From Neoceratodus forsteri (taxonomy: Eukaryota; Chordata; Ceratodontiformes; Ceratodontidae), in the NCBI GenBank assembly GCA_016271365.2, contig CM057449.1:1565272501-1565336500 (forward strand): 64,000 bases of DNA. The letters are read 5' to 3'. Both the position numbers and the translations under genes were made by a program. A model generated the notes under the pieces. That model was not told the origin of the DNA. It did not search any database and was given only the letters and a program-made list of their open reading frames with translations. Positions 22,275 through 33,539 of the stretch are shown here, piece after piece (the stretch's first letter is position 1; every line of letters starts with the position of its first letter).

Positions 22275-22900
22275 CAGATAGACCATCTTAGGGTAGCTGG
22301 TTCATTCCACTGGGGTGTCAAACAGACGAGGCATACAGATGGGTCCTGGTAGGACGAAACACGTGTCTATGTCTTGTTTTGGCACCCTTTGCAAACTGTG
22401 TGAGAGGTCTTTCGGCACCATGCATTTCTGCTTAAAGTTGAACCAGCATAATATTCAGTGGTGATTTGCATATGCAGCCCATAATGCTTTGCATTGTGGA
22501 GGCATGTGTGGTTTTGTATTCTTTGAAACTTGGCTTCCCGGCCAAATGCCCTTTGGGGAACCATTGCCTCAGTGCTTGCACACAGAGGTCCTTTGTTTAT
22601 TAAATTGTTTTTTGTTTTAATTGGGTTCACCACAACATTACCCAGATAGACCATCTTAGGGTAGCTGGTTCATTCCACTGGGCTGTCAAACAGAGTAGGC
22701 ATAGTGAAGTGTCCTGGTAGGATAAAAACATGTGTCTAAGACTTTTCTATTTGCACCCTTTGCAAACTGTGTGAAAGGCTTTTTGGCACCATGCATTTCT
22801 GCTTAAAGTTGAACCAGCACAATATTTTGTGGTGATTTGCAAATACAGCCCATGATGCTTTACGCTGTGGGGGCATGTGTGATTTTGTATTTCTGTAAGG
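22275..22900. repeat. Tandem pair of a dispersed repeat, ~370-bp period
   Basis: The word GATAGACCATCTTAGGGTAG starts a unit at about 22278 and again at 22645. Both continue with TTTGGCACC or TTGCACC, GCAAACTGTGTGA, CACCATGCATTTCTGCTTAA and GGTGATTTGCA. The second copy is shorter. A diverged third relative lies at 39870-40020. The family is unknown to me. Confidence 0.78.
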
Positions 22901-22929
22901 CTGGTTACTTTGATGTGGTACAGAGGCAT

Positions 22930-23439
22930 ATCACAGTGTATCCTAACTACTGTGACTAAAAGCCAGGTAACTTCTGCCTGAGTGGCAGTGTGTGTTAGAT
23001 AAAATAAAATACTGTGACTCTGTTAGGATCATTGGCTTAACACTGTTGAATGAAACGGGTAGAGCAATGTCTGTGTGGTGGGGCAACACGTGTTGGTTTG
23101 TGTTTACGGGGGCGGGGCAACAGTTCTGTCATCTCCGAGTACAAGTTTAAAAGTTCTGGCTATAGTACACCTCTACCCGTGACCCCACCACGCCTTTCCC
23201 CGACCCACTGGGAGCACCCACCACCACCACCACCCAACCAGCTGTCAGCTATCCTTTTTTTCTTAGGCAACCCGATCCCGAAAATGGCAACTTCTGGCCC
23301 TGTCCGACATAAGTGTCCGTAGGACATTAGTAAAGTAACTCGTAAATTCATGAGGCATATCCCTTATACACTGGCCTTCTACATAGCCCAACACAGAAAG
23401 AAAACATATATAAATAGTCTTCAATTCAACCGCGCCAGC
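22930..23439. other. No gene recognised
   Basis: There is a short CCACCA-type run near 23217-23235. Nothing else supported. Confidence 0.35.
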
Positions 23440-23960
23440 CAATAAACTCCTGCTGCCGCGTTATGCAAACGCAGTACGGCCGCCACGTTGCCACGCCTCA
23501 GAAGGGGGGCTGCCGTACTGGTGTTTCCGAGTTCTGTAGCGGCGGGCAGCAGCTGGTTTTGTTTTCCCAGCTGCTTTCGGCTGTGAAGCAGCAGAGATGG
23601 ACGAAGGAAGCAAGGTTGCTAGATAGACAGATGAAAGGGCTCCGACAGCTGGTGACAAAAATCAGTGCACACTGAGTCTGCAGAGCTGTGCAGAACCCGG
23701 GAAACCGTGTGCGAGTGACCGCGATGCACTGATCAACTATAACAGCAGCCGCGCAGCGTGCATCGGCATCACCAAGTGTCGAGCCGCCGCTGTATATGTT
23801 GGAAGCGACCAGTATCAACAGCAGCTTGTCTGCTAGCTGGAAGCAGCCGACTCCTTTCCAAAACGGACATCATTCACGGAGCCATCAGCAGTGCTGCCTG
23901 CAGATTGCGTGCACAGATCATCAAAGCCGAACAAAGCAGCCAACGGAGTGAGTGAAGTCC
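23440..23960. promoter_or_regulatory. CpG island, candidate promoter / first exon
   Basis: About 30 CpGs are visible in 520 bp, including GCCGCG, ACGGCCGCC and GCCGCGCAGCG, in otherwise CpG-poor DNA. An octamer-like ATGCAAA lies at 23463. The island ends at CGGAGTGAGTGAAG (about 23945), which fits a 5' splice donor (GTGAGT). An uninterpreted degenerate repeat follows directly. The island could be a promoter with a non-coding first exon on the plus strand, or a remnant of a GC-rich transposon. It shares no obvious ends with the fold-back elements. Confidence 0.38.
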
Positions 23961-24775
23961 TGCATCAGGGATCGGGCACATCTGGCACACGGTAGCCACG
24001 GTAGTGAGCAGAGTACCCCACAACAGAGCTGCAGCAAAGGTCTAGTACACCGCAACCATGTGAGGTGAGTCCAGTGCATTCAGTGGTTAAATTGGAAATG
24101 TTTTAGGTTGGGGAACTCTTCTGTTGTATCCAATGGAGGAAGGGTTGCAGAGGTGCAGTGACTCATGCAAGTAATAAGAGGTGGGGAACGGTGTTCCTGT
24201 ATGTTCCTATCCCCTGTGCACATGTGTGTGCCAGTTACTGGGCGCATCTGGCACACAGCAGCCCTAAGAGCAAGGTGAGTCCCACATACAACAGTTGCAC
24301 TGGGATAGTGGCCACATCTGGGCATACAGCAGCCCAGAGAGGTGCATCCTGCACAACATTTGTACCAGTTGTTCAGGGTATTTAGCACTCAGCATCTGAA
24401 GATGATTTCTGCATAACAGCTGTGTCGGTGGTCAAGTACATCTGGGCACACAGTAGCCATGGGAGATAAGTCCTGCGCCTGAACAACAGTTACCCTGGCA
24501 GTCTTGCACACATCACCTGAGGGAGGTGAGCCCTACACAACAGCTGCACGAGGGTTGGTCATATTTGGCACATAAGAATCCTGGGAAGGGAATTCCACAC
24601 ATGTTGCACCAGAGTGTGGACAAATCTTGCACATAGGTCATGGAAGTGGAGCCTTGCACTGCTGTATTGGAGTTTGAATTCATGTGGCACACAGCAGTCC
24701 CTGGAGGTGAGTCTCAAAATCAGTTGCACCGTGTTCTAGAGTCTTGACATATCTAGCAAGCAGCAATCCTGTCTC
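23960..24775. repeat. Degenerate minisatellite, ~80-90 bp unit, about ten copies
   Basis: Units share CATCTGGCACACAGCAGCCC, then GAGGTGAGTCC, then CACAACAGCTGCACCAG with much variation. Examples start near 23975, 24243, 24318, 24436, 24550 and 24680. The array begins exactly where the CpG island ends. Each well-kept unit contains a GGTGAGT word. Confidence 0.7.
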
Positions 24776-25188
24776 TCCTGTGGTTGCTGGCAAATGTTTC
24801 CAGGCTTCATTTTTGGCAATCAGCAGGTCAGAAATGCTAGTCTAATCCAGTGGGATTTGCAGAGCTCAAAGGCTGAAAAATGAATAGCCACCACCTTTTT
24901 ACTAAGACAATCTTATCTTTTCTTTATTGTTGCAAGTCTTACATTCTCGGTTTACAGGTCTGGCAGTAACATGAAGAAGGATTGATGTGGCAAACTTCCC
25001 AGGCAAGTTGCCATTTGACAATAGGTAGAAATCAGCGTAATGTAAACAGTACAGTCCCAGACAACCCCCATTAGTGTCGAACACTGTTTCTTATTCTTAA
25101 TGGGGTTTGTATATTGTGCAGTTTTTGTATATTGACCAGGGTTGCATTCAGCAGACAGGTCACTGCAGAAGCTTAGGTCATTCTACAG
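24776..25188. other. No gene recognised
   Basis: A/T-rich spacer before the candidate exon. Its last bases, GTCATTCTACAG, could serve as a weak 3' splice acceptor. Confidence 0.35.
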
Positions 25189-25296
25189 TTCAGTACCCAG
25201 CAGTTGGTGAAACCAGTGTGACGGTGCCGAGCGGCGGCAGCATCAGCAGGGAGAAAGGATGTGGCAAGGCGGAAAAGAAGCCTGGCTTCAGTATGG
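25189..25296 (+). CDS. Candidate host coding exon (108 bp, phase 1-1)
   Basis: The stretch between a possible acceptor (TTCTACAG, ending 25188) and a good donor (ATGG followed by GTGAGC, 25297) is open. It translates to a hydrophilic peptide containing VTVPSGGSISREKG and KAEKKPGFSM. Its codons look typical of real vertebrate coding sequence, and it carries several CpGs unlike its surroundings. The length is a multiple of three, so the exon would be symmetric and skippable. It lies 1.2 kb downstream of the CpG island on the same strand. I do not recognise the protein. Against it: the polypyrimidine tract is poor, only one exon is visible, and a chance open frame of this size is possible. Confidence 0.3.
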
Positions 25297-25796
25297 GTGA
25301 GCGGTGGTTTGCAGTACTGACAGGTATGCACAGAGTCATACTTATTTACTTATGGAAAATAATGTATTGCTGGAAGAGCAATTTCCTAAGTTTCATAGAG
25401 CAACTAACTTTTAAATGCTTGTTTTGTAGTGCTTGAATGTTTCGCTGACTGCAGAGGTTACAACAGGTTTCATAGTTTTAAAATCATTATATATAGTCTA
25501 CAGTAAGTGCCCCAGGTGTCATAATGTTAATTTCCTATCATAGGATGATTAAATGGACTTAATTCTTTTTTAGCATGGTCTGCACAGGCCTTTTTTTTCT
25601 GTTTAGCAAATTCCAATATTTGACCAGTAGGCGGAGACTTTAGACTTGACCAGTGTGTGGGGGAGTAGATGCTGGCATGGGAATTTTACGAAATGTAGTT
25701 ATTTTGGATCCGGAATGGGAGTGAGGACTAGATAATCTAATAAGAAAAGTAAAATAAGAACCTGAAATGAATCTGAGGGTTGGTGGGGGTAGTGGG

Positions 25797-25975
25797 CACA
25801 TTTATTTATTAGCCTTAGGTAACCTGGTAAGCGCAGTAGGCAAACTGCCTGTTTTCAGGCATGACCCAGGAGAGTACAAGTCAAAATACAGTGGTTATCA
25901 AATACACATACATTGCAGCACAAAATTAAAGTTAAACAGATTACAGAGGTGTAAGTTACATAGCACATAGGTGGA
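25797..25975 (-). mobile_element. L2-like LINE 3' end fragment
   Basis: The plus strand begins with TTTATTTATTA, followed by GTAGGCAAACTGCCTGTTTTC, CAGGCATGACCCAGGAGAGT and an A-rich UTR-like stretch. The order matches the 3' end of the LINE at 54056. No coding part is retained. Confidence 0.68.
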
Positions 25976-26876
25976 TGGTAACACATACTCTGAAGCTGCT
26001 TGTAGACCACGTAAATAAAATTTTACTTCTGATAATATTTATTTCATTGATTATAAAATTTGGTATGTGGCTGTTAACACCTTTTTTTTTTCATGGCAAG
26101 AATCAAGCAATGGCAGATGAACTAATACTGTAAGGTGGGTGCAGGTTAAACAGCGCACCGTAGGATGCCACATGTTATAGGTAGACTTGCACAGCGAGTG
26201 CAGAACCACGATGAGGAAAAGGAGCGGAACTCTGTAGTTCCTTATAGCAAAATATAAGCAGTTTCGTTCAGATTTCCCTGCTGGTAATTACTCTTGGGAC
26301 TGAACTCTGTGAGGAAGAAGATGTGTTGGATAATCGCGTTTGAAAAATACATGCACAGCTGCATACAGGGTGCGGGTCTCTGGTGGGTAGAGTCATTATT
26401 TGAAGGAGGTTGTGGCTTTAGTAGTGTTCATCTCTGCCTTGCAGCACAGCGGCTAATTAACACAGCAGACTTGCACTCTTCTGACTCAGAAATTTTCAGT
26501 AACAGTGTGCTCTTCTATCACTTAAGGTGTCTTTTCCTGCATGAAGGCACACATTGTCTTTGGTACTTCACACACATCTCATGATGTGTCACCAGGCTGG
26601 GAGTTGTTGCAGATTTGCCTGAATTGTTTAGAGATGGACGAACCATAGAATTTAAATATTGGTGCCAACAGACTCACACTGTCGCAACAGGTGCAAAGCC
26701 GGTTGGGTCGGTCCATATGGCTTAGAAAGCTGAAATGGAACAGCTACCTGTTTTCTTTCTATTCTACTAACTTGGTGAGTAAGTAGAATCTTATTTACAA
26801 AACAAAAAAAAAGTCTTGCTTGGATTGACTGACGGAGTAAAATTCATGTTCGGAGAAATTGCGGAAATGTTTTATG

Positions 26877-26883
<7 letters not shown>
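25976..26883. other. No gene recognised
   Basis: Mixed A/T-rich sequence. No supported exon or element. Confidence 0.35.

Positions 26884-26928
<45 letters not shown>
26884..26928. repeat. (TA)n microsatellite
   Basis: About 22 TA dinucleotides in an uninterrupted run. Confidence 0.95.
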
Positions 26929-26930
<2 letters not shown>

Positions 26931-27089
26931 GTATATATTTATTTGCAGTATTTATTTATTGGGGTGAATACATTAGACCAGAGGCCCATTTCTAGTCATG
27001 GCCCTAGCCAGACAGGCACATGAACCTGATGCAATACCTCTGATGTAGGCACAGGTACATAGTAACAGAACAGAGCATTTTATTCTCCA

Positions 27090-27190
27090 GTAGCTGCAGT
27101 AGATTAGACTGGAAGCTGCACACACGAGCAGATGTGATAGACCTTTATGACCTGTATCTGCTGGCATTTTTCGTGTGTTCCTATGTAATA
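27090..27190 (+). mobile_element. CR1 3' terminal fragment
   Basis: The segment contains GATGTGATAGACCTTTATGA and CTGCTGGCATTTTTCGTGTG, ending TTCCTATG. This is the same 3' terminus as the CR1 copies ending at 2022 and 42264. Only about 100 bp remains. Confidence 0.62.
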
Positions 27191-27329
27191 GAAAATAGGG
27201 CAATACAAATAGCAGACTGTTAAGTGTCGGTCAAATAAATAGAGAATAATGTATAGGAACTGGTGTGCTAAGAGTTTTTTCCCACACACCTCAAGCGTGT
27301 GCTGTCCATAACTAGGGTCTACAAGAGTG

Positions 27330-28600
27330 TTTTAGGCGGAAGACCATGAGGCCCATCTCGACTGCCTACTTCTCAGTAATATCGTAAATGAAACCCTGAC
27401 AGGAATAATGTGTCTAATCTAGTTTTGAAAATCTGTTTATTCAGTGAGTGGATGGCATCATTTGGCAGATCATTCCAGACACTTATAATTCCCTATATAA
27501 AGTAGAAAGTACGTTTTAATAGTTAACAAATTTGATAGTTTACACTGTATGGTGTGACCCCTGGTCAGTACTTCTTTTGGCCTGAATTCTAGCCTAGTGA
27601 GCGACATGAGAGGCTTGTCATGTCGCATCGAAAATAAGCAGTGGGCTTCCCCGAGTTTTTGTTTCGAATGACAGTCCTAGATTAATCAGCCTATCTTCAT
27701 ATGTACGGTTCTCTAGTCCCCATACCAGTTTAGTTGCCCTCTTCTGAATTCCCTCTATCATATACTGATATCCTTTTACAAATATGGGTACCAGAACTGG
27801 GAAACACAGTCAGTGTGTGGTCATATGGGACTTCCATACAGTCCGAGAGGGACAAATTGGTTTGTGAGCTGGTGGTCAGTTTGGCTAATAGCTTTCAACA
27901 TCTGGTAGCCAAATCAATATTTTTAGTAGCCATGATGTTTAAGGGTGCAAAAATCACATTGAGGACAGGTAGCAAGCTGGTTGGTAACTTCCAAAATCTG
28001 GTAGCCAAATTGATTTTTTTGCTGGCCATTGGCCACCTGACTACCTGATTTTGTCCCACCCTGTGTACATTGGAACAATGACATTCTTATTTCTAGAAAT
28101 AAAGTGTCTCTTAATGCAGCCCAAATGCCTGGCATTTTTATTTAGGTTTTTACAGCATTTATCACTTGTAAAAGTTATTAGTGATATCAAGGGCCCTCTT
28201 TTCTGACGCTTCTTTCAGTATTTGCCCTTTAATGAAATAGCTGTAGTTTTTGGTGTGCTTTCTCATGTGGATGGCTGTAAACATATCGGTGTTGAGTGCC
28301 ATACATGCCAGACATGAGTGTCTGCCCAAGCTGATATTTTATCCAGATCTCTCTAGAGAGTTTCAGAGTGCTCTTCATATCTACAGAGTAGCCTAATTTT
28401 GAATTGTCTGGGTCCCCATTGGCAAACATTTGGTAACACCGCATGCTATTTCCCCTGACGTACAACTAGTGAAGATTTTAAACAGGGTCGACCTAAGGAC
28501 CGACCGTTATGGGACCCCGTTTGTAACTGGTGACTTGGAGGACATATTTAAGTCTAAAACTCAAGAGGAGGTTGAAAGGTTTATGAAGACGGCACTCACG
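27330..28600 (-). pseudogene. Old, decayed CR1 copy (RT to 3' end)
   Basis: The minus strand carries eroded RT. Near 28560-28480 is a corrupted form of the VPQGS-to-LLF motif region. Near 28465-28229 is a block related to the region after the catalytic Asp pair. The plus strand at 27700-27810 contains CATATGTACGGTTCTCTAGTC and AATATGGGTACCAGAACTGG, antisense words typical of the conserved CR1 C-terminus. The 3' end lies at about 27340. Many stops and small insertions, including a separate ~200-bp stretch around 27830-28030, show that it is much older than the CR1 copies at 2, 35 and 51 kb. Confidence 0.68.
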
Positions 28601-30253
28601 GAGGATGTTTAAAAAAAAAAAAATTCCCATATTTTATATAATTATTTTTAGGATAGGATTGGATGAACCAGGTCTGGCGTGCTCTAACCACAGTAGTAGA
28701 GACTTTTAGTAGGCTCCAAGTGGCATGCTTAAGTAATTAAATAAAATAACAACAAACATTTTTTTAAACTGTGGTTGGCACTGGAACTGGGTGCCACCAC
28801 ATTGCTCAGTACCATCTCTCTGTTAACTGGTAATGATCAGTGGTGATAGATGGGAGATGTGTGTCGCCCGATTCCTGTTGCTGCTGTTGAGATGGCAGCA
28901 GAGGTCATTCCTTGAACTTTTTTGCTGCTGGAGGTTGCTTCTGCTGTATGTGGAGTCTGCCTAACACTCCCATAGTGGAGCACGAGAAAAAATGTTGAAT
29001 GTTGATAAATAAGTGATTGATGTACAGAAAGCAGGCATCAAGCTGTATACTACATGGGTATTAATACACATATGTATATTCTCATCCATAGTGTCTGGGG
29101 AGAATCCACTAGCCCCACAGACTTTTCCACTGGCCCAGCTGGTGTATTACTGAAATGTTACCTTCTCCACTTCAAGCCCACAGGGCTAGCTGAAGGAAAA
29201 TCTTACTAGTCTGATACAAAATCTACCATTATTTGGTTAATGGTCTGGTGCCAGTTTGGACCCCTGGTATTACAGTGTGAAAATTGCTGAAATCAGTGTA
29301 CTATCACACTTAGCCAGAAGTTATAAATAAAATAATAGATGTCCAGTCATCAGGAACACGGCTATGATTCCATTGAGGTATTCGAGTGACAGCTAACAAT
29401 GAGAGCAAAGCTTAAGAGGTTCTTTACTGTTACTAGAACCCCAAGATGGAATTACACAGCTTGTTACTGATTGGTTGGGCATTTGTTATTTTTAGCAATA
29501 TATGGTTTGTCATATTTTCGCTCTGAGGCCTTACCTTGCAGATACTGACGAAGATGAACTGTCCTCAAGGAATAAATTTCAAAATAAAAGCCATTACATG
29601 TTGATTTGTGAATTTTGAAGACACACTTTGACACTAGTTGCCTGGGTAACCGCTGTTAGGGGTACAGGGAGCAGACAGTACCGATGGGATGAATGGATGG
29701 AAGGAGACACTCAGACGTACTTGGTTCAGCTACATTATCTATAGTTTTATCAGTGTGCTCACTGACATCGATCTCCACTTGGTTTCTTTTATGCTTTGTG
29801 AATGTCCAGAATGGCACTCGTGCTTGACTGACCGACTGATTCTTTTTCACGATACTATAGCTCCGACATCAGAATGATAGTATTATGAAAAAGAATCTTG
29901 AGAGCAATGGTATTACTAGTATTCAGTGTCATTATTTCCCTTCGGGGAAGTGACAACCCATATATGACAAGCCATGTATTACAAGGTATTGCCACCAACT
30001 TTTTGGCATCAGTTCAAGTGGCATAGAGCTTGAAGCAATAGTGGAGAATACCGGACCACTGTGGGCCTACGCTATTAGCATAGAGTTCAAGTTACGCCAC
30101 TCTCTCAAAACTACCTTTCCATTATTTTGTATTTGCTTATTTGAGTTGGGGGGGCTATACACATACATCCTTTATATAACAAAAACAAACAAGGGGGGGG
30201 TGTGGGGCAAAGCCCCCCAGTTCAAACACACTTAAAAGTTAACAGCAAGCGCA
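28601..30253. other. No gene recognised
   Basis: A/T-rich sequence with a short A run at 28611-28622. No supported gene, SINE head or repeat array. Confidence 0.4.
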
Positions 30254-31200
30254 AGGGCTGATGTACATTGCTGCTTTACAAGGTCTAGTATACATTTCTG
30301 CTGTACAAGGACCAGTATACATTGCTGCTTTACAAGGTCTAGTATACATTTCTGCTGTACAAGGACCAGTATACATTGCTACTTTACAAGGGCTAGTATA
30401 CATTGCTGCTTTTCAAGAACTAGTATACATTGCTGCTTTACAAGGACCAGTATACATTGCTGCTTTACAAGGACCAGTATACATTGCTACTTTACAAGGG
30501 TTAGTATACATTGCTGCTTTTCAAGAACTAGTATACATTGCTGCTTTACAAGGGCTAGTATACATTGCTGCTTTTCAAAGACTGGTATACATTGCTGTTT
30601 TAAAAGGGCTAGTATAAATTGCTGCTTTACAAGGACTAGTATACATTGCTGCTTTAAAAGGACTAGTATACATTGCTGCTTTAAAAGGGCTAGTATAAAT
30701 TGCAGCTTTACAAGGACTAGTATACATTGCTGCTTTAAAAGGACTAGTATACATTGCTGCTTTAAAAGGGCTAGTATAAATTGCTGCTTTACAAGGACTG
30801 GTATACATTACTGCTTTACAAGGACTAGTATGCATTGCTGCTTTACAAAGACTGGTATACATTGCTACTTTAAAAGGGCTAGTATAAATTGCTGCTTTAT
30901 AAGGACTAGTATACATTACTGCTTTAAAAGGACTAGTATACATTGCTGCTTTAAAAGGGCTAGTATAAATTGCTGCTTTACAAAGACTGGTATACATTGC
31001 TGCTTTAAAAGGGCTAGTATAAATTGCTGCTTTACAAGGACAAGTATACATTGCTGCTTTAAAAGGACTAGTATACATTGCTGCTTTAAAAGGGCTAGTA
31101 TAAATTGCTGCTTTACAAGGACTGGTATACATTACTGCTTTACAAGGACTAGTATACATTGCTGCTTTCAAAGAACTAGTGTAAATTACTGCTTTAAAAT
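30254..31200. repeat. 27-bp minisatellite, about 35 copies
   Basis: The unit is close to CTAGTATACATTGCTGCTTT plus ACAAGGA, repeated head to tail over nearly 950 bp with point variants (ACAAGG, AAAAGG or CAAAGA at the joint; ATAC or ATAA). Because 27 is a multiple of three and the unit lacks stops in some frames, long frames stay open on both strands: a repeating YIAALQGLV peptide on plus and MYTSPFKAA on minus. There is no start context, promoter or family match, so these are not annotated as genes. Confidence 0.95.
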
Positions 31201-31544
31201 CTGAGGACAGTGTGTATCAGCACCCTTCCTATGTGGGATGCTGCTACCCACGGGGAGGGTGTGGCCCCACAATGTTCTCAGATTTGAGGCAGCACCCTCC
31301 CACACAAGCAGGGTACTGCCCCACATGTCTGGGTCACAGCTTTTTGGTAGTAAAATGGAGGGATGTCCATTGTACTGTGAGGCAGTTGAGGGTTCTAGTT
31401 GTCTCTAAAGGCAAATTAATTTGGGCCTTTTGATAAAGGAATTGTTTTAGAAGATAAGTGGATAGTTCTAGAGAATTTCTGCAGTTATTTGTGAAATGGG
31501 ATGACTGCATTCTTTTCTTGTTGTCTACAATTTCAGATTTTTTT
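31201..31544. other. No gene recognised
   Basis: There is an imperfect duplication of CACCCT and TGCTACCC-like words at 31215-31325. Nothing else. Confidence 0.35.
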
Positions 31545-31745
31545 AATTCTTTTGTAACTGGGTAAGGCCCACTAGGCACAAGTGTGTTTTCAGGGTTGAC
31601 CTGGGAGCTTTGGGGAGGTTAAGTGATTTGCTCAGAGTCACACAGTATGTAAGTGGAAGTTTTGGGAATCAAACCCAGGTCTGATAGATGTATAAGGCTC
31701 ATTCACAGCTTGCTACTCTAATCTGTAGGCTATACCACCAGGCCC
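31545..31745 (-). mobile_element. tRNA-headed CORE-like SINE with L2-type tail
   Basis: On the minus strand the A-box-like TATAGCCTACAGATTAGAG and the B-box-like GGGTTTGATTCCC are followed by ATACTGTGTGACTCTGAGCA and a tail ending GTGGGCCTTACCCAGTTAC. It is the same family as 18691 and 32823. Confidence 0.78.
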
Positions 31746-31949
31746 AACTTATTTGGTTGCGAACTGCAGAGTTTGAAGGAACTCTGTTCACTTTTGAAAT
31801 TCTTTATAGGCTAAGAAATGCTATGTATTTGTCTGCCATGGAAACCACAGCATAGAACGTTACAGACACCAGAGTCTGCAGGCAGATTGGGGGGGGGGGG
31901 GGCAGCCTAAGAAGGTTTTAGTAAGAAGAACTGTTGCCTGAAATGCTGC

Positions 31950-32790
31950 TTTTTCACATAGAAACATGGAACATGCCCGCCCAGTGGCGCTGAGGGTTGA
32001 AGCGATGGATGCCACACCTTGCACCAAGCCAGCGAGCTTGGGCCACTGGAGGTCAGCAGGGGTGAGAGAGGATCGAGCGTCTGAAGGACTGCTCTTCTCT
32101 CTAGGGGGGAAGGAGACCTGTCCTGCTCGCTGACTGCCCTCTGGCAATATGGGTCGAAAGACAAATACCAACGTCCTCACATTGGTAGGGTGGGGGATGG
32201 GAGAAAAGTGGAAAAACAGAGCCTGGCAGGTTCTGTGATGGCTCTTGCATTTGCAGAGGTTGACCCCGGCATCTGGATTGGGTCTCGGAGTGGGGGTGTG
32301 ATGCCCTCCTCCCTGGCCCTGCCGCAAGGGGCCAATCCATGGGGGATTCTCTGATGTCGGCGATATGGGGGTGCAGGAAGACAGAGAGTATGTCTTTCCA
32401 AAAGGAAGGGACCTCAGCCACCTGCCAGGGCTCCCAGGAGGAGGGGAAAAAAAGATAATGGAAAAAAAGAAACATGGAACATAATGGCCCATGCAGTCTG
32501 CTGAACCCTATCTATTGCTAGTGGGATGGACCTAGTGAGCATCTCCCTCACTTTTACACTCTCCTTTTGTTATCTTCACCTGCCGTTATGAGTCCCTTGT
32601 GCGACTGTCCCACCCATGTTTGAACCTACTCACAGTTTTGGTGCAGAGCCCCTCCTCTGTCAGTCCGTTCCACTTGTCTACTTTTTTTGTGAAGTGGTAC
32701 TTGCAGACATCCCTCCTGAACCTACCCACCAGTCTGCTTTAGTGGATTCCCCTTGTGTTTGTACTTAGGGTGAATAATTCATTGTATTTT
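31950..32790 (-). mobile_element. CR1 3' fragment, split by a SINE
   Basis: The CR1 end starts with CATAGAAACATGGAACATAA and ATGGCCCATGCAGTCTGC (the host part left and right of the SINE). Coding remnants run to about 32790: the minus strand reads FHYFTKKVDKWNGL followed by a few residues before the stop. This is the subfamily with TATGTTTCTATG-type ends, also seen at 34805, 52855 and 53326. Only the last ~320 bp of the LINE is present. Confidence 0.75.
31975..32467 (+). mobile_element. tRNA-derived SINE with 15-bp target duplication
   Basis: It is flanked by perfect direct repeats AGAAACATGGAACAT (31960-31974 and 32468-32482) that come from the CR1 3' end it invaded. The head (CCCAGTGGCGCTGAGGGTTG) matches the SINE at 7802, as does GAGCGTCTGAAGGACTGCTC. 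The tail is A-rich (GGGGAAAAAAAGATAATGG). The antisense open frames across it are incidental. Confidence 0.88.
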
Positions 32791-32822
32791 ATTGTGTTAA
32801 AGGGGAACAGTCAGCACTAAGA

Positions 32823-33041
32823 TTTTTATTTTTATTTATTTTATTATTTGTTAACCAGGTAAGGCCCACTAGGCAGTTGCCTGTTTTCAAGGGTGACCTG
32901 GGAGCAATGGGGAGGTTAAGTGACTTGCTCAGAATCACACAGTATGCAAGTGGAGGTTGTGGGAATCAAACCCAAGATTGTCTGCTTGGTGTACCAAGCT
33001 CATTCACAGCTCGTTACTCTAACCTGTAGGCTATACTGCCT
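32823..33041 (-). mobile_element. tRNA-headed CORE-like SINE with L2-type tail and AAAT repeats
   Basis: From 33041 leftwards: A box TATAGCCTACAGGTTAGAG, B box GGGTTTGATTCCC, core CTGTGTGATTCTGAGCAAGT and CACTTAACC. The tail CCCTTGAAAACAGGCAACTG and CCTTACCTGGTTAACAAAT is followed by AAAT repeats. The tail matches the L2-like LINE end at 54056. Confidence 0.83.
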
Positions 33042-33539
33042 AAGAGCATTACACGCAACTGTGTGGCTAGTCCCAGTTTGCACTTTGTGTGCAGAAACAG
33101 TTTCTTTCGCTACTTGCCGTTTACTGCAGTATAGCAGACTGTATCAGGCTGATTTTCCGGACTTCTAAGCTGACATTTACTTTAACCAGAAATCCTGAAA
33201 TCCACTGCTGCTAACATCAGTTTTTTTTTTGGGGGGGGGAGGGGCTGTGGCACTGGGAGATTCAGTAGTCTGCAGTACATGTTGGAGATTTTATAAGCTT
33301 AGATCAGATGTTTGCTGGTCCAACGGTTCTCAGAGGGCTAAGTACAGTCCTCTGTGACTGTACTTGGACTGGGTAGGACAGTGGAACCAGGAAACAAAGG
33401 ATCACAGCCGATAACATCTGGGATGGATAAGGATGGGACCTGGCTGGGCTGCAGGAGGTTAGTAAGAGGAAGCCACACAGGAGAGAGGTAGAACTTGGAG
33501 GAGAACTTGAGAGGATGGAGGTAAATAGTATAGCAGAAA
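33042..33539. other. No gene recognised
   Basis: A short G/T-rich run at 33222-33240. No other supported content. Confidence 0.35.

Noticed and set aside
28430..28612. 60-codon plus-strand frame that looks protein-like
   Set aside because: Antisense to the decayed CR1 RT (LPQGS-type region); not a host exon.
30575..31171. 198-codon minus-strand frame and its plus-strand counterpart
   Set aside because: Produced by a 27-bp tandem array with a period divisible by three. No start context or family.
30254..31200. CRISPR-like array
   Set aside because: The 27-bp units abut directly with no unique spacers, there are no cas genes, and the genome is vertebrate.
31860..32492. 210-codon minus-strand open frame
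   Set aside because: It is antisense to the SINE at 31975-32467 and its CR1 host sequence; GC-rich SINE DNA keeps it open by chance.
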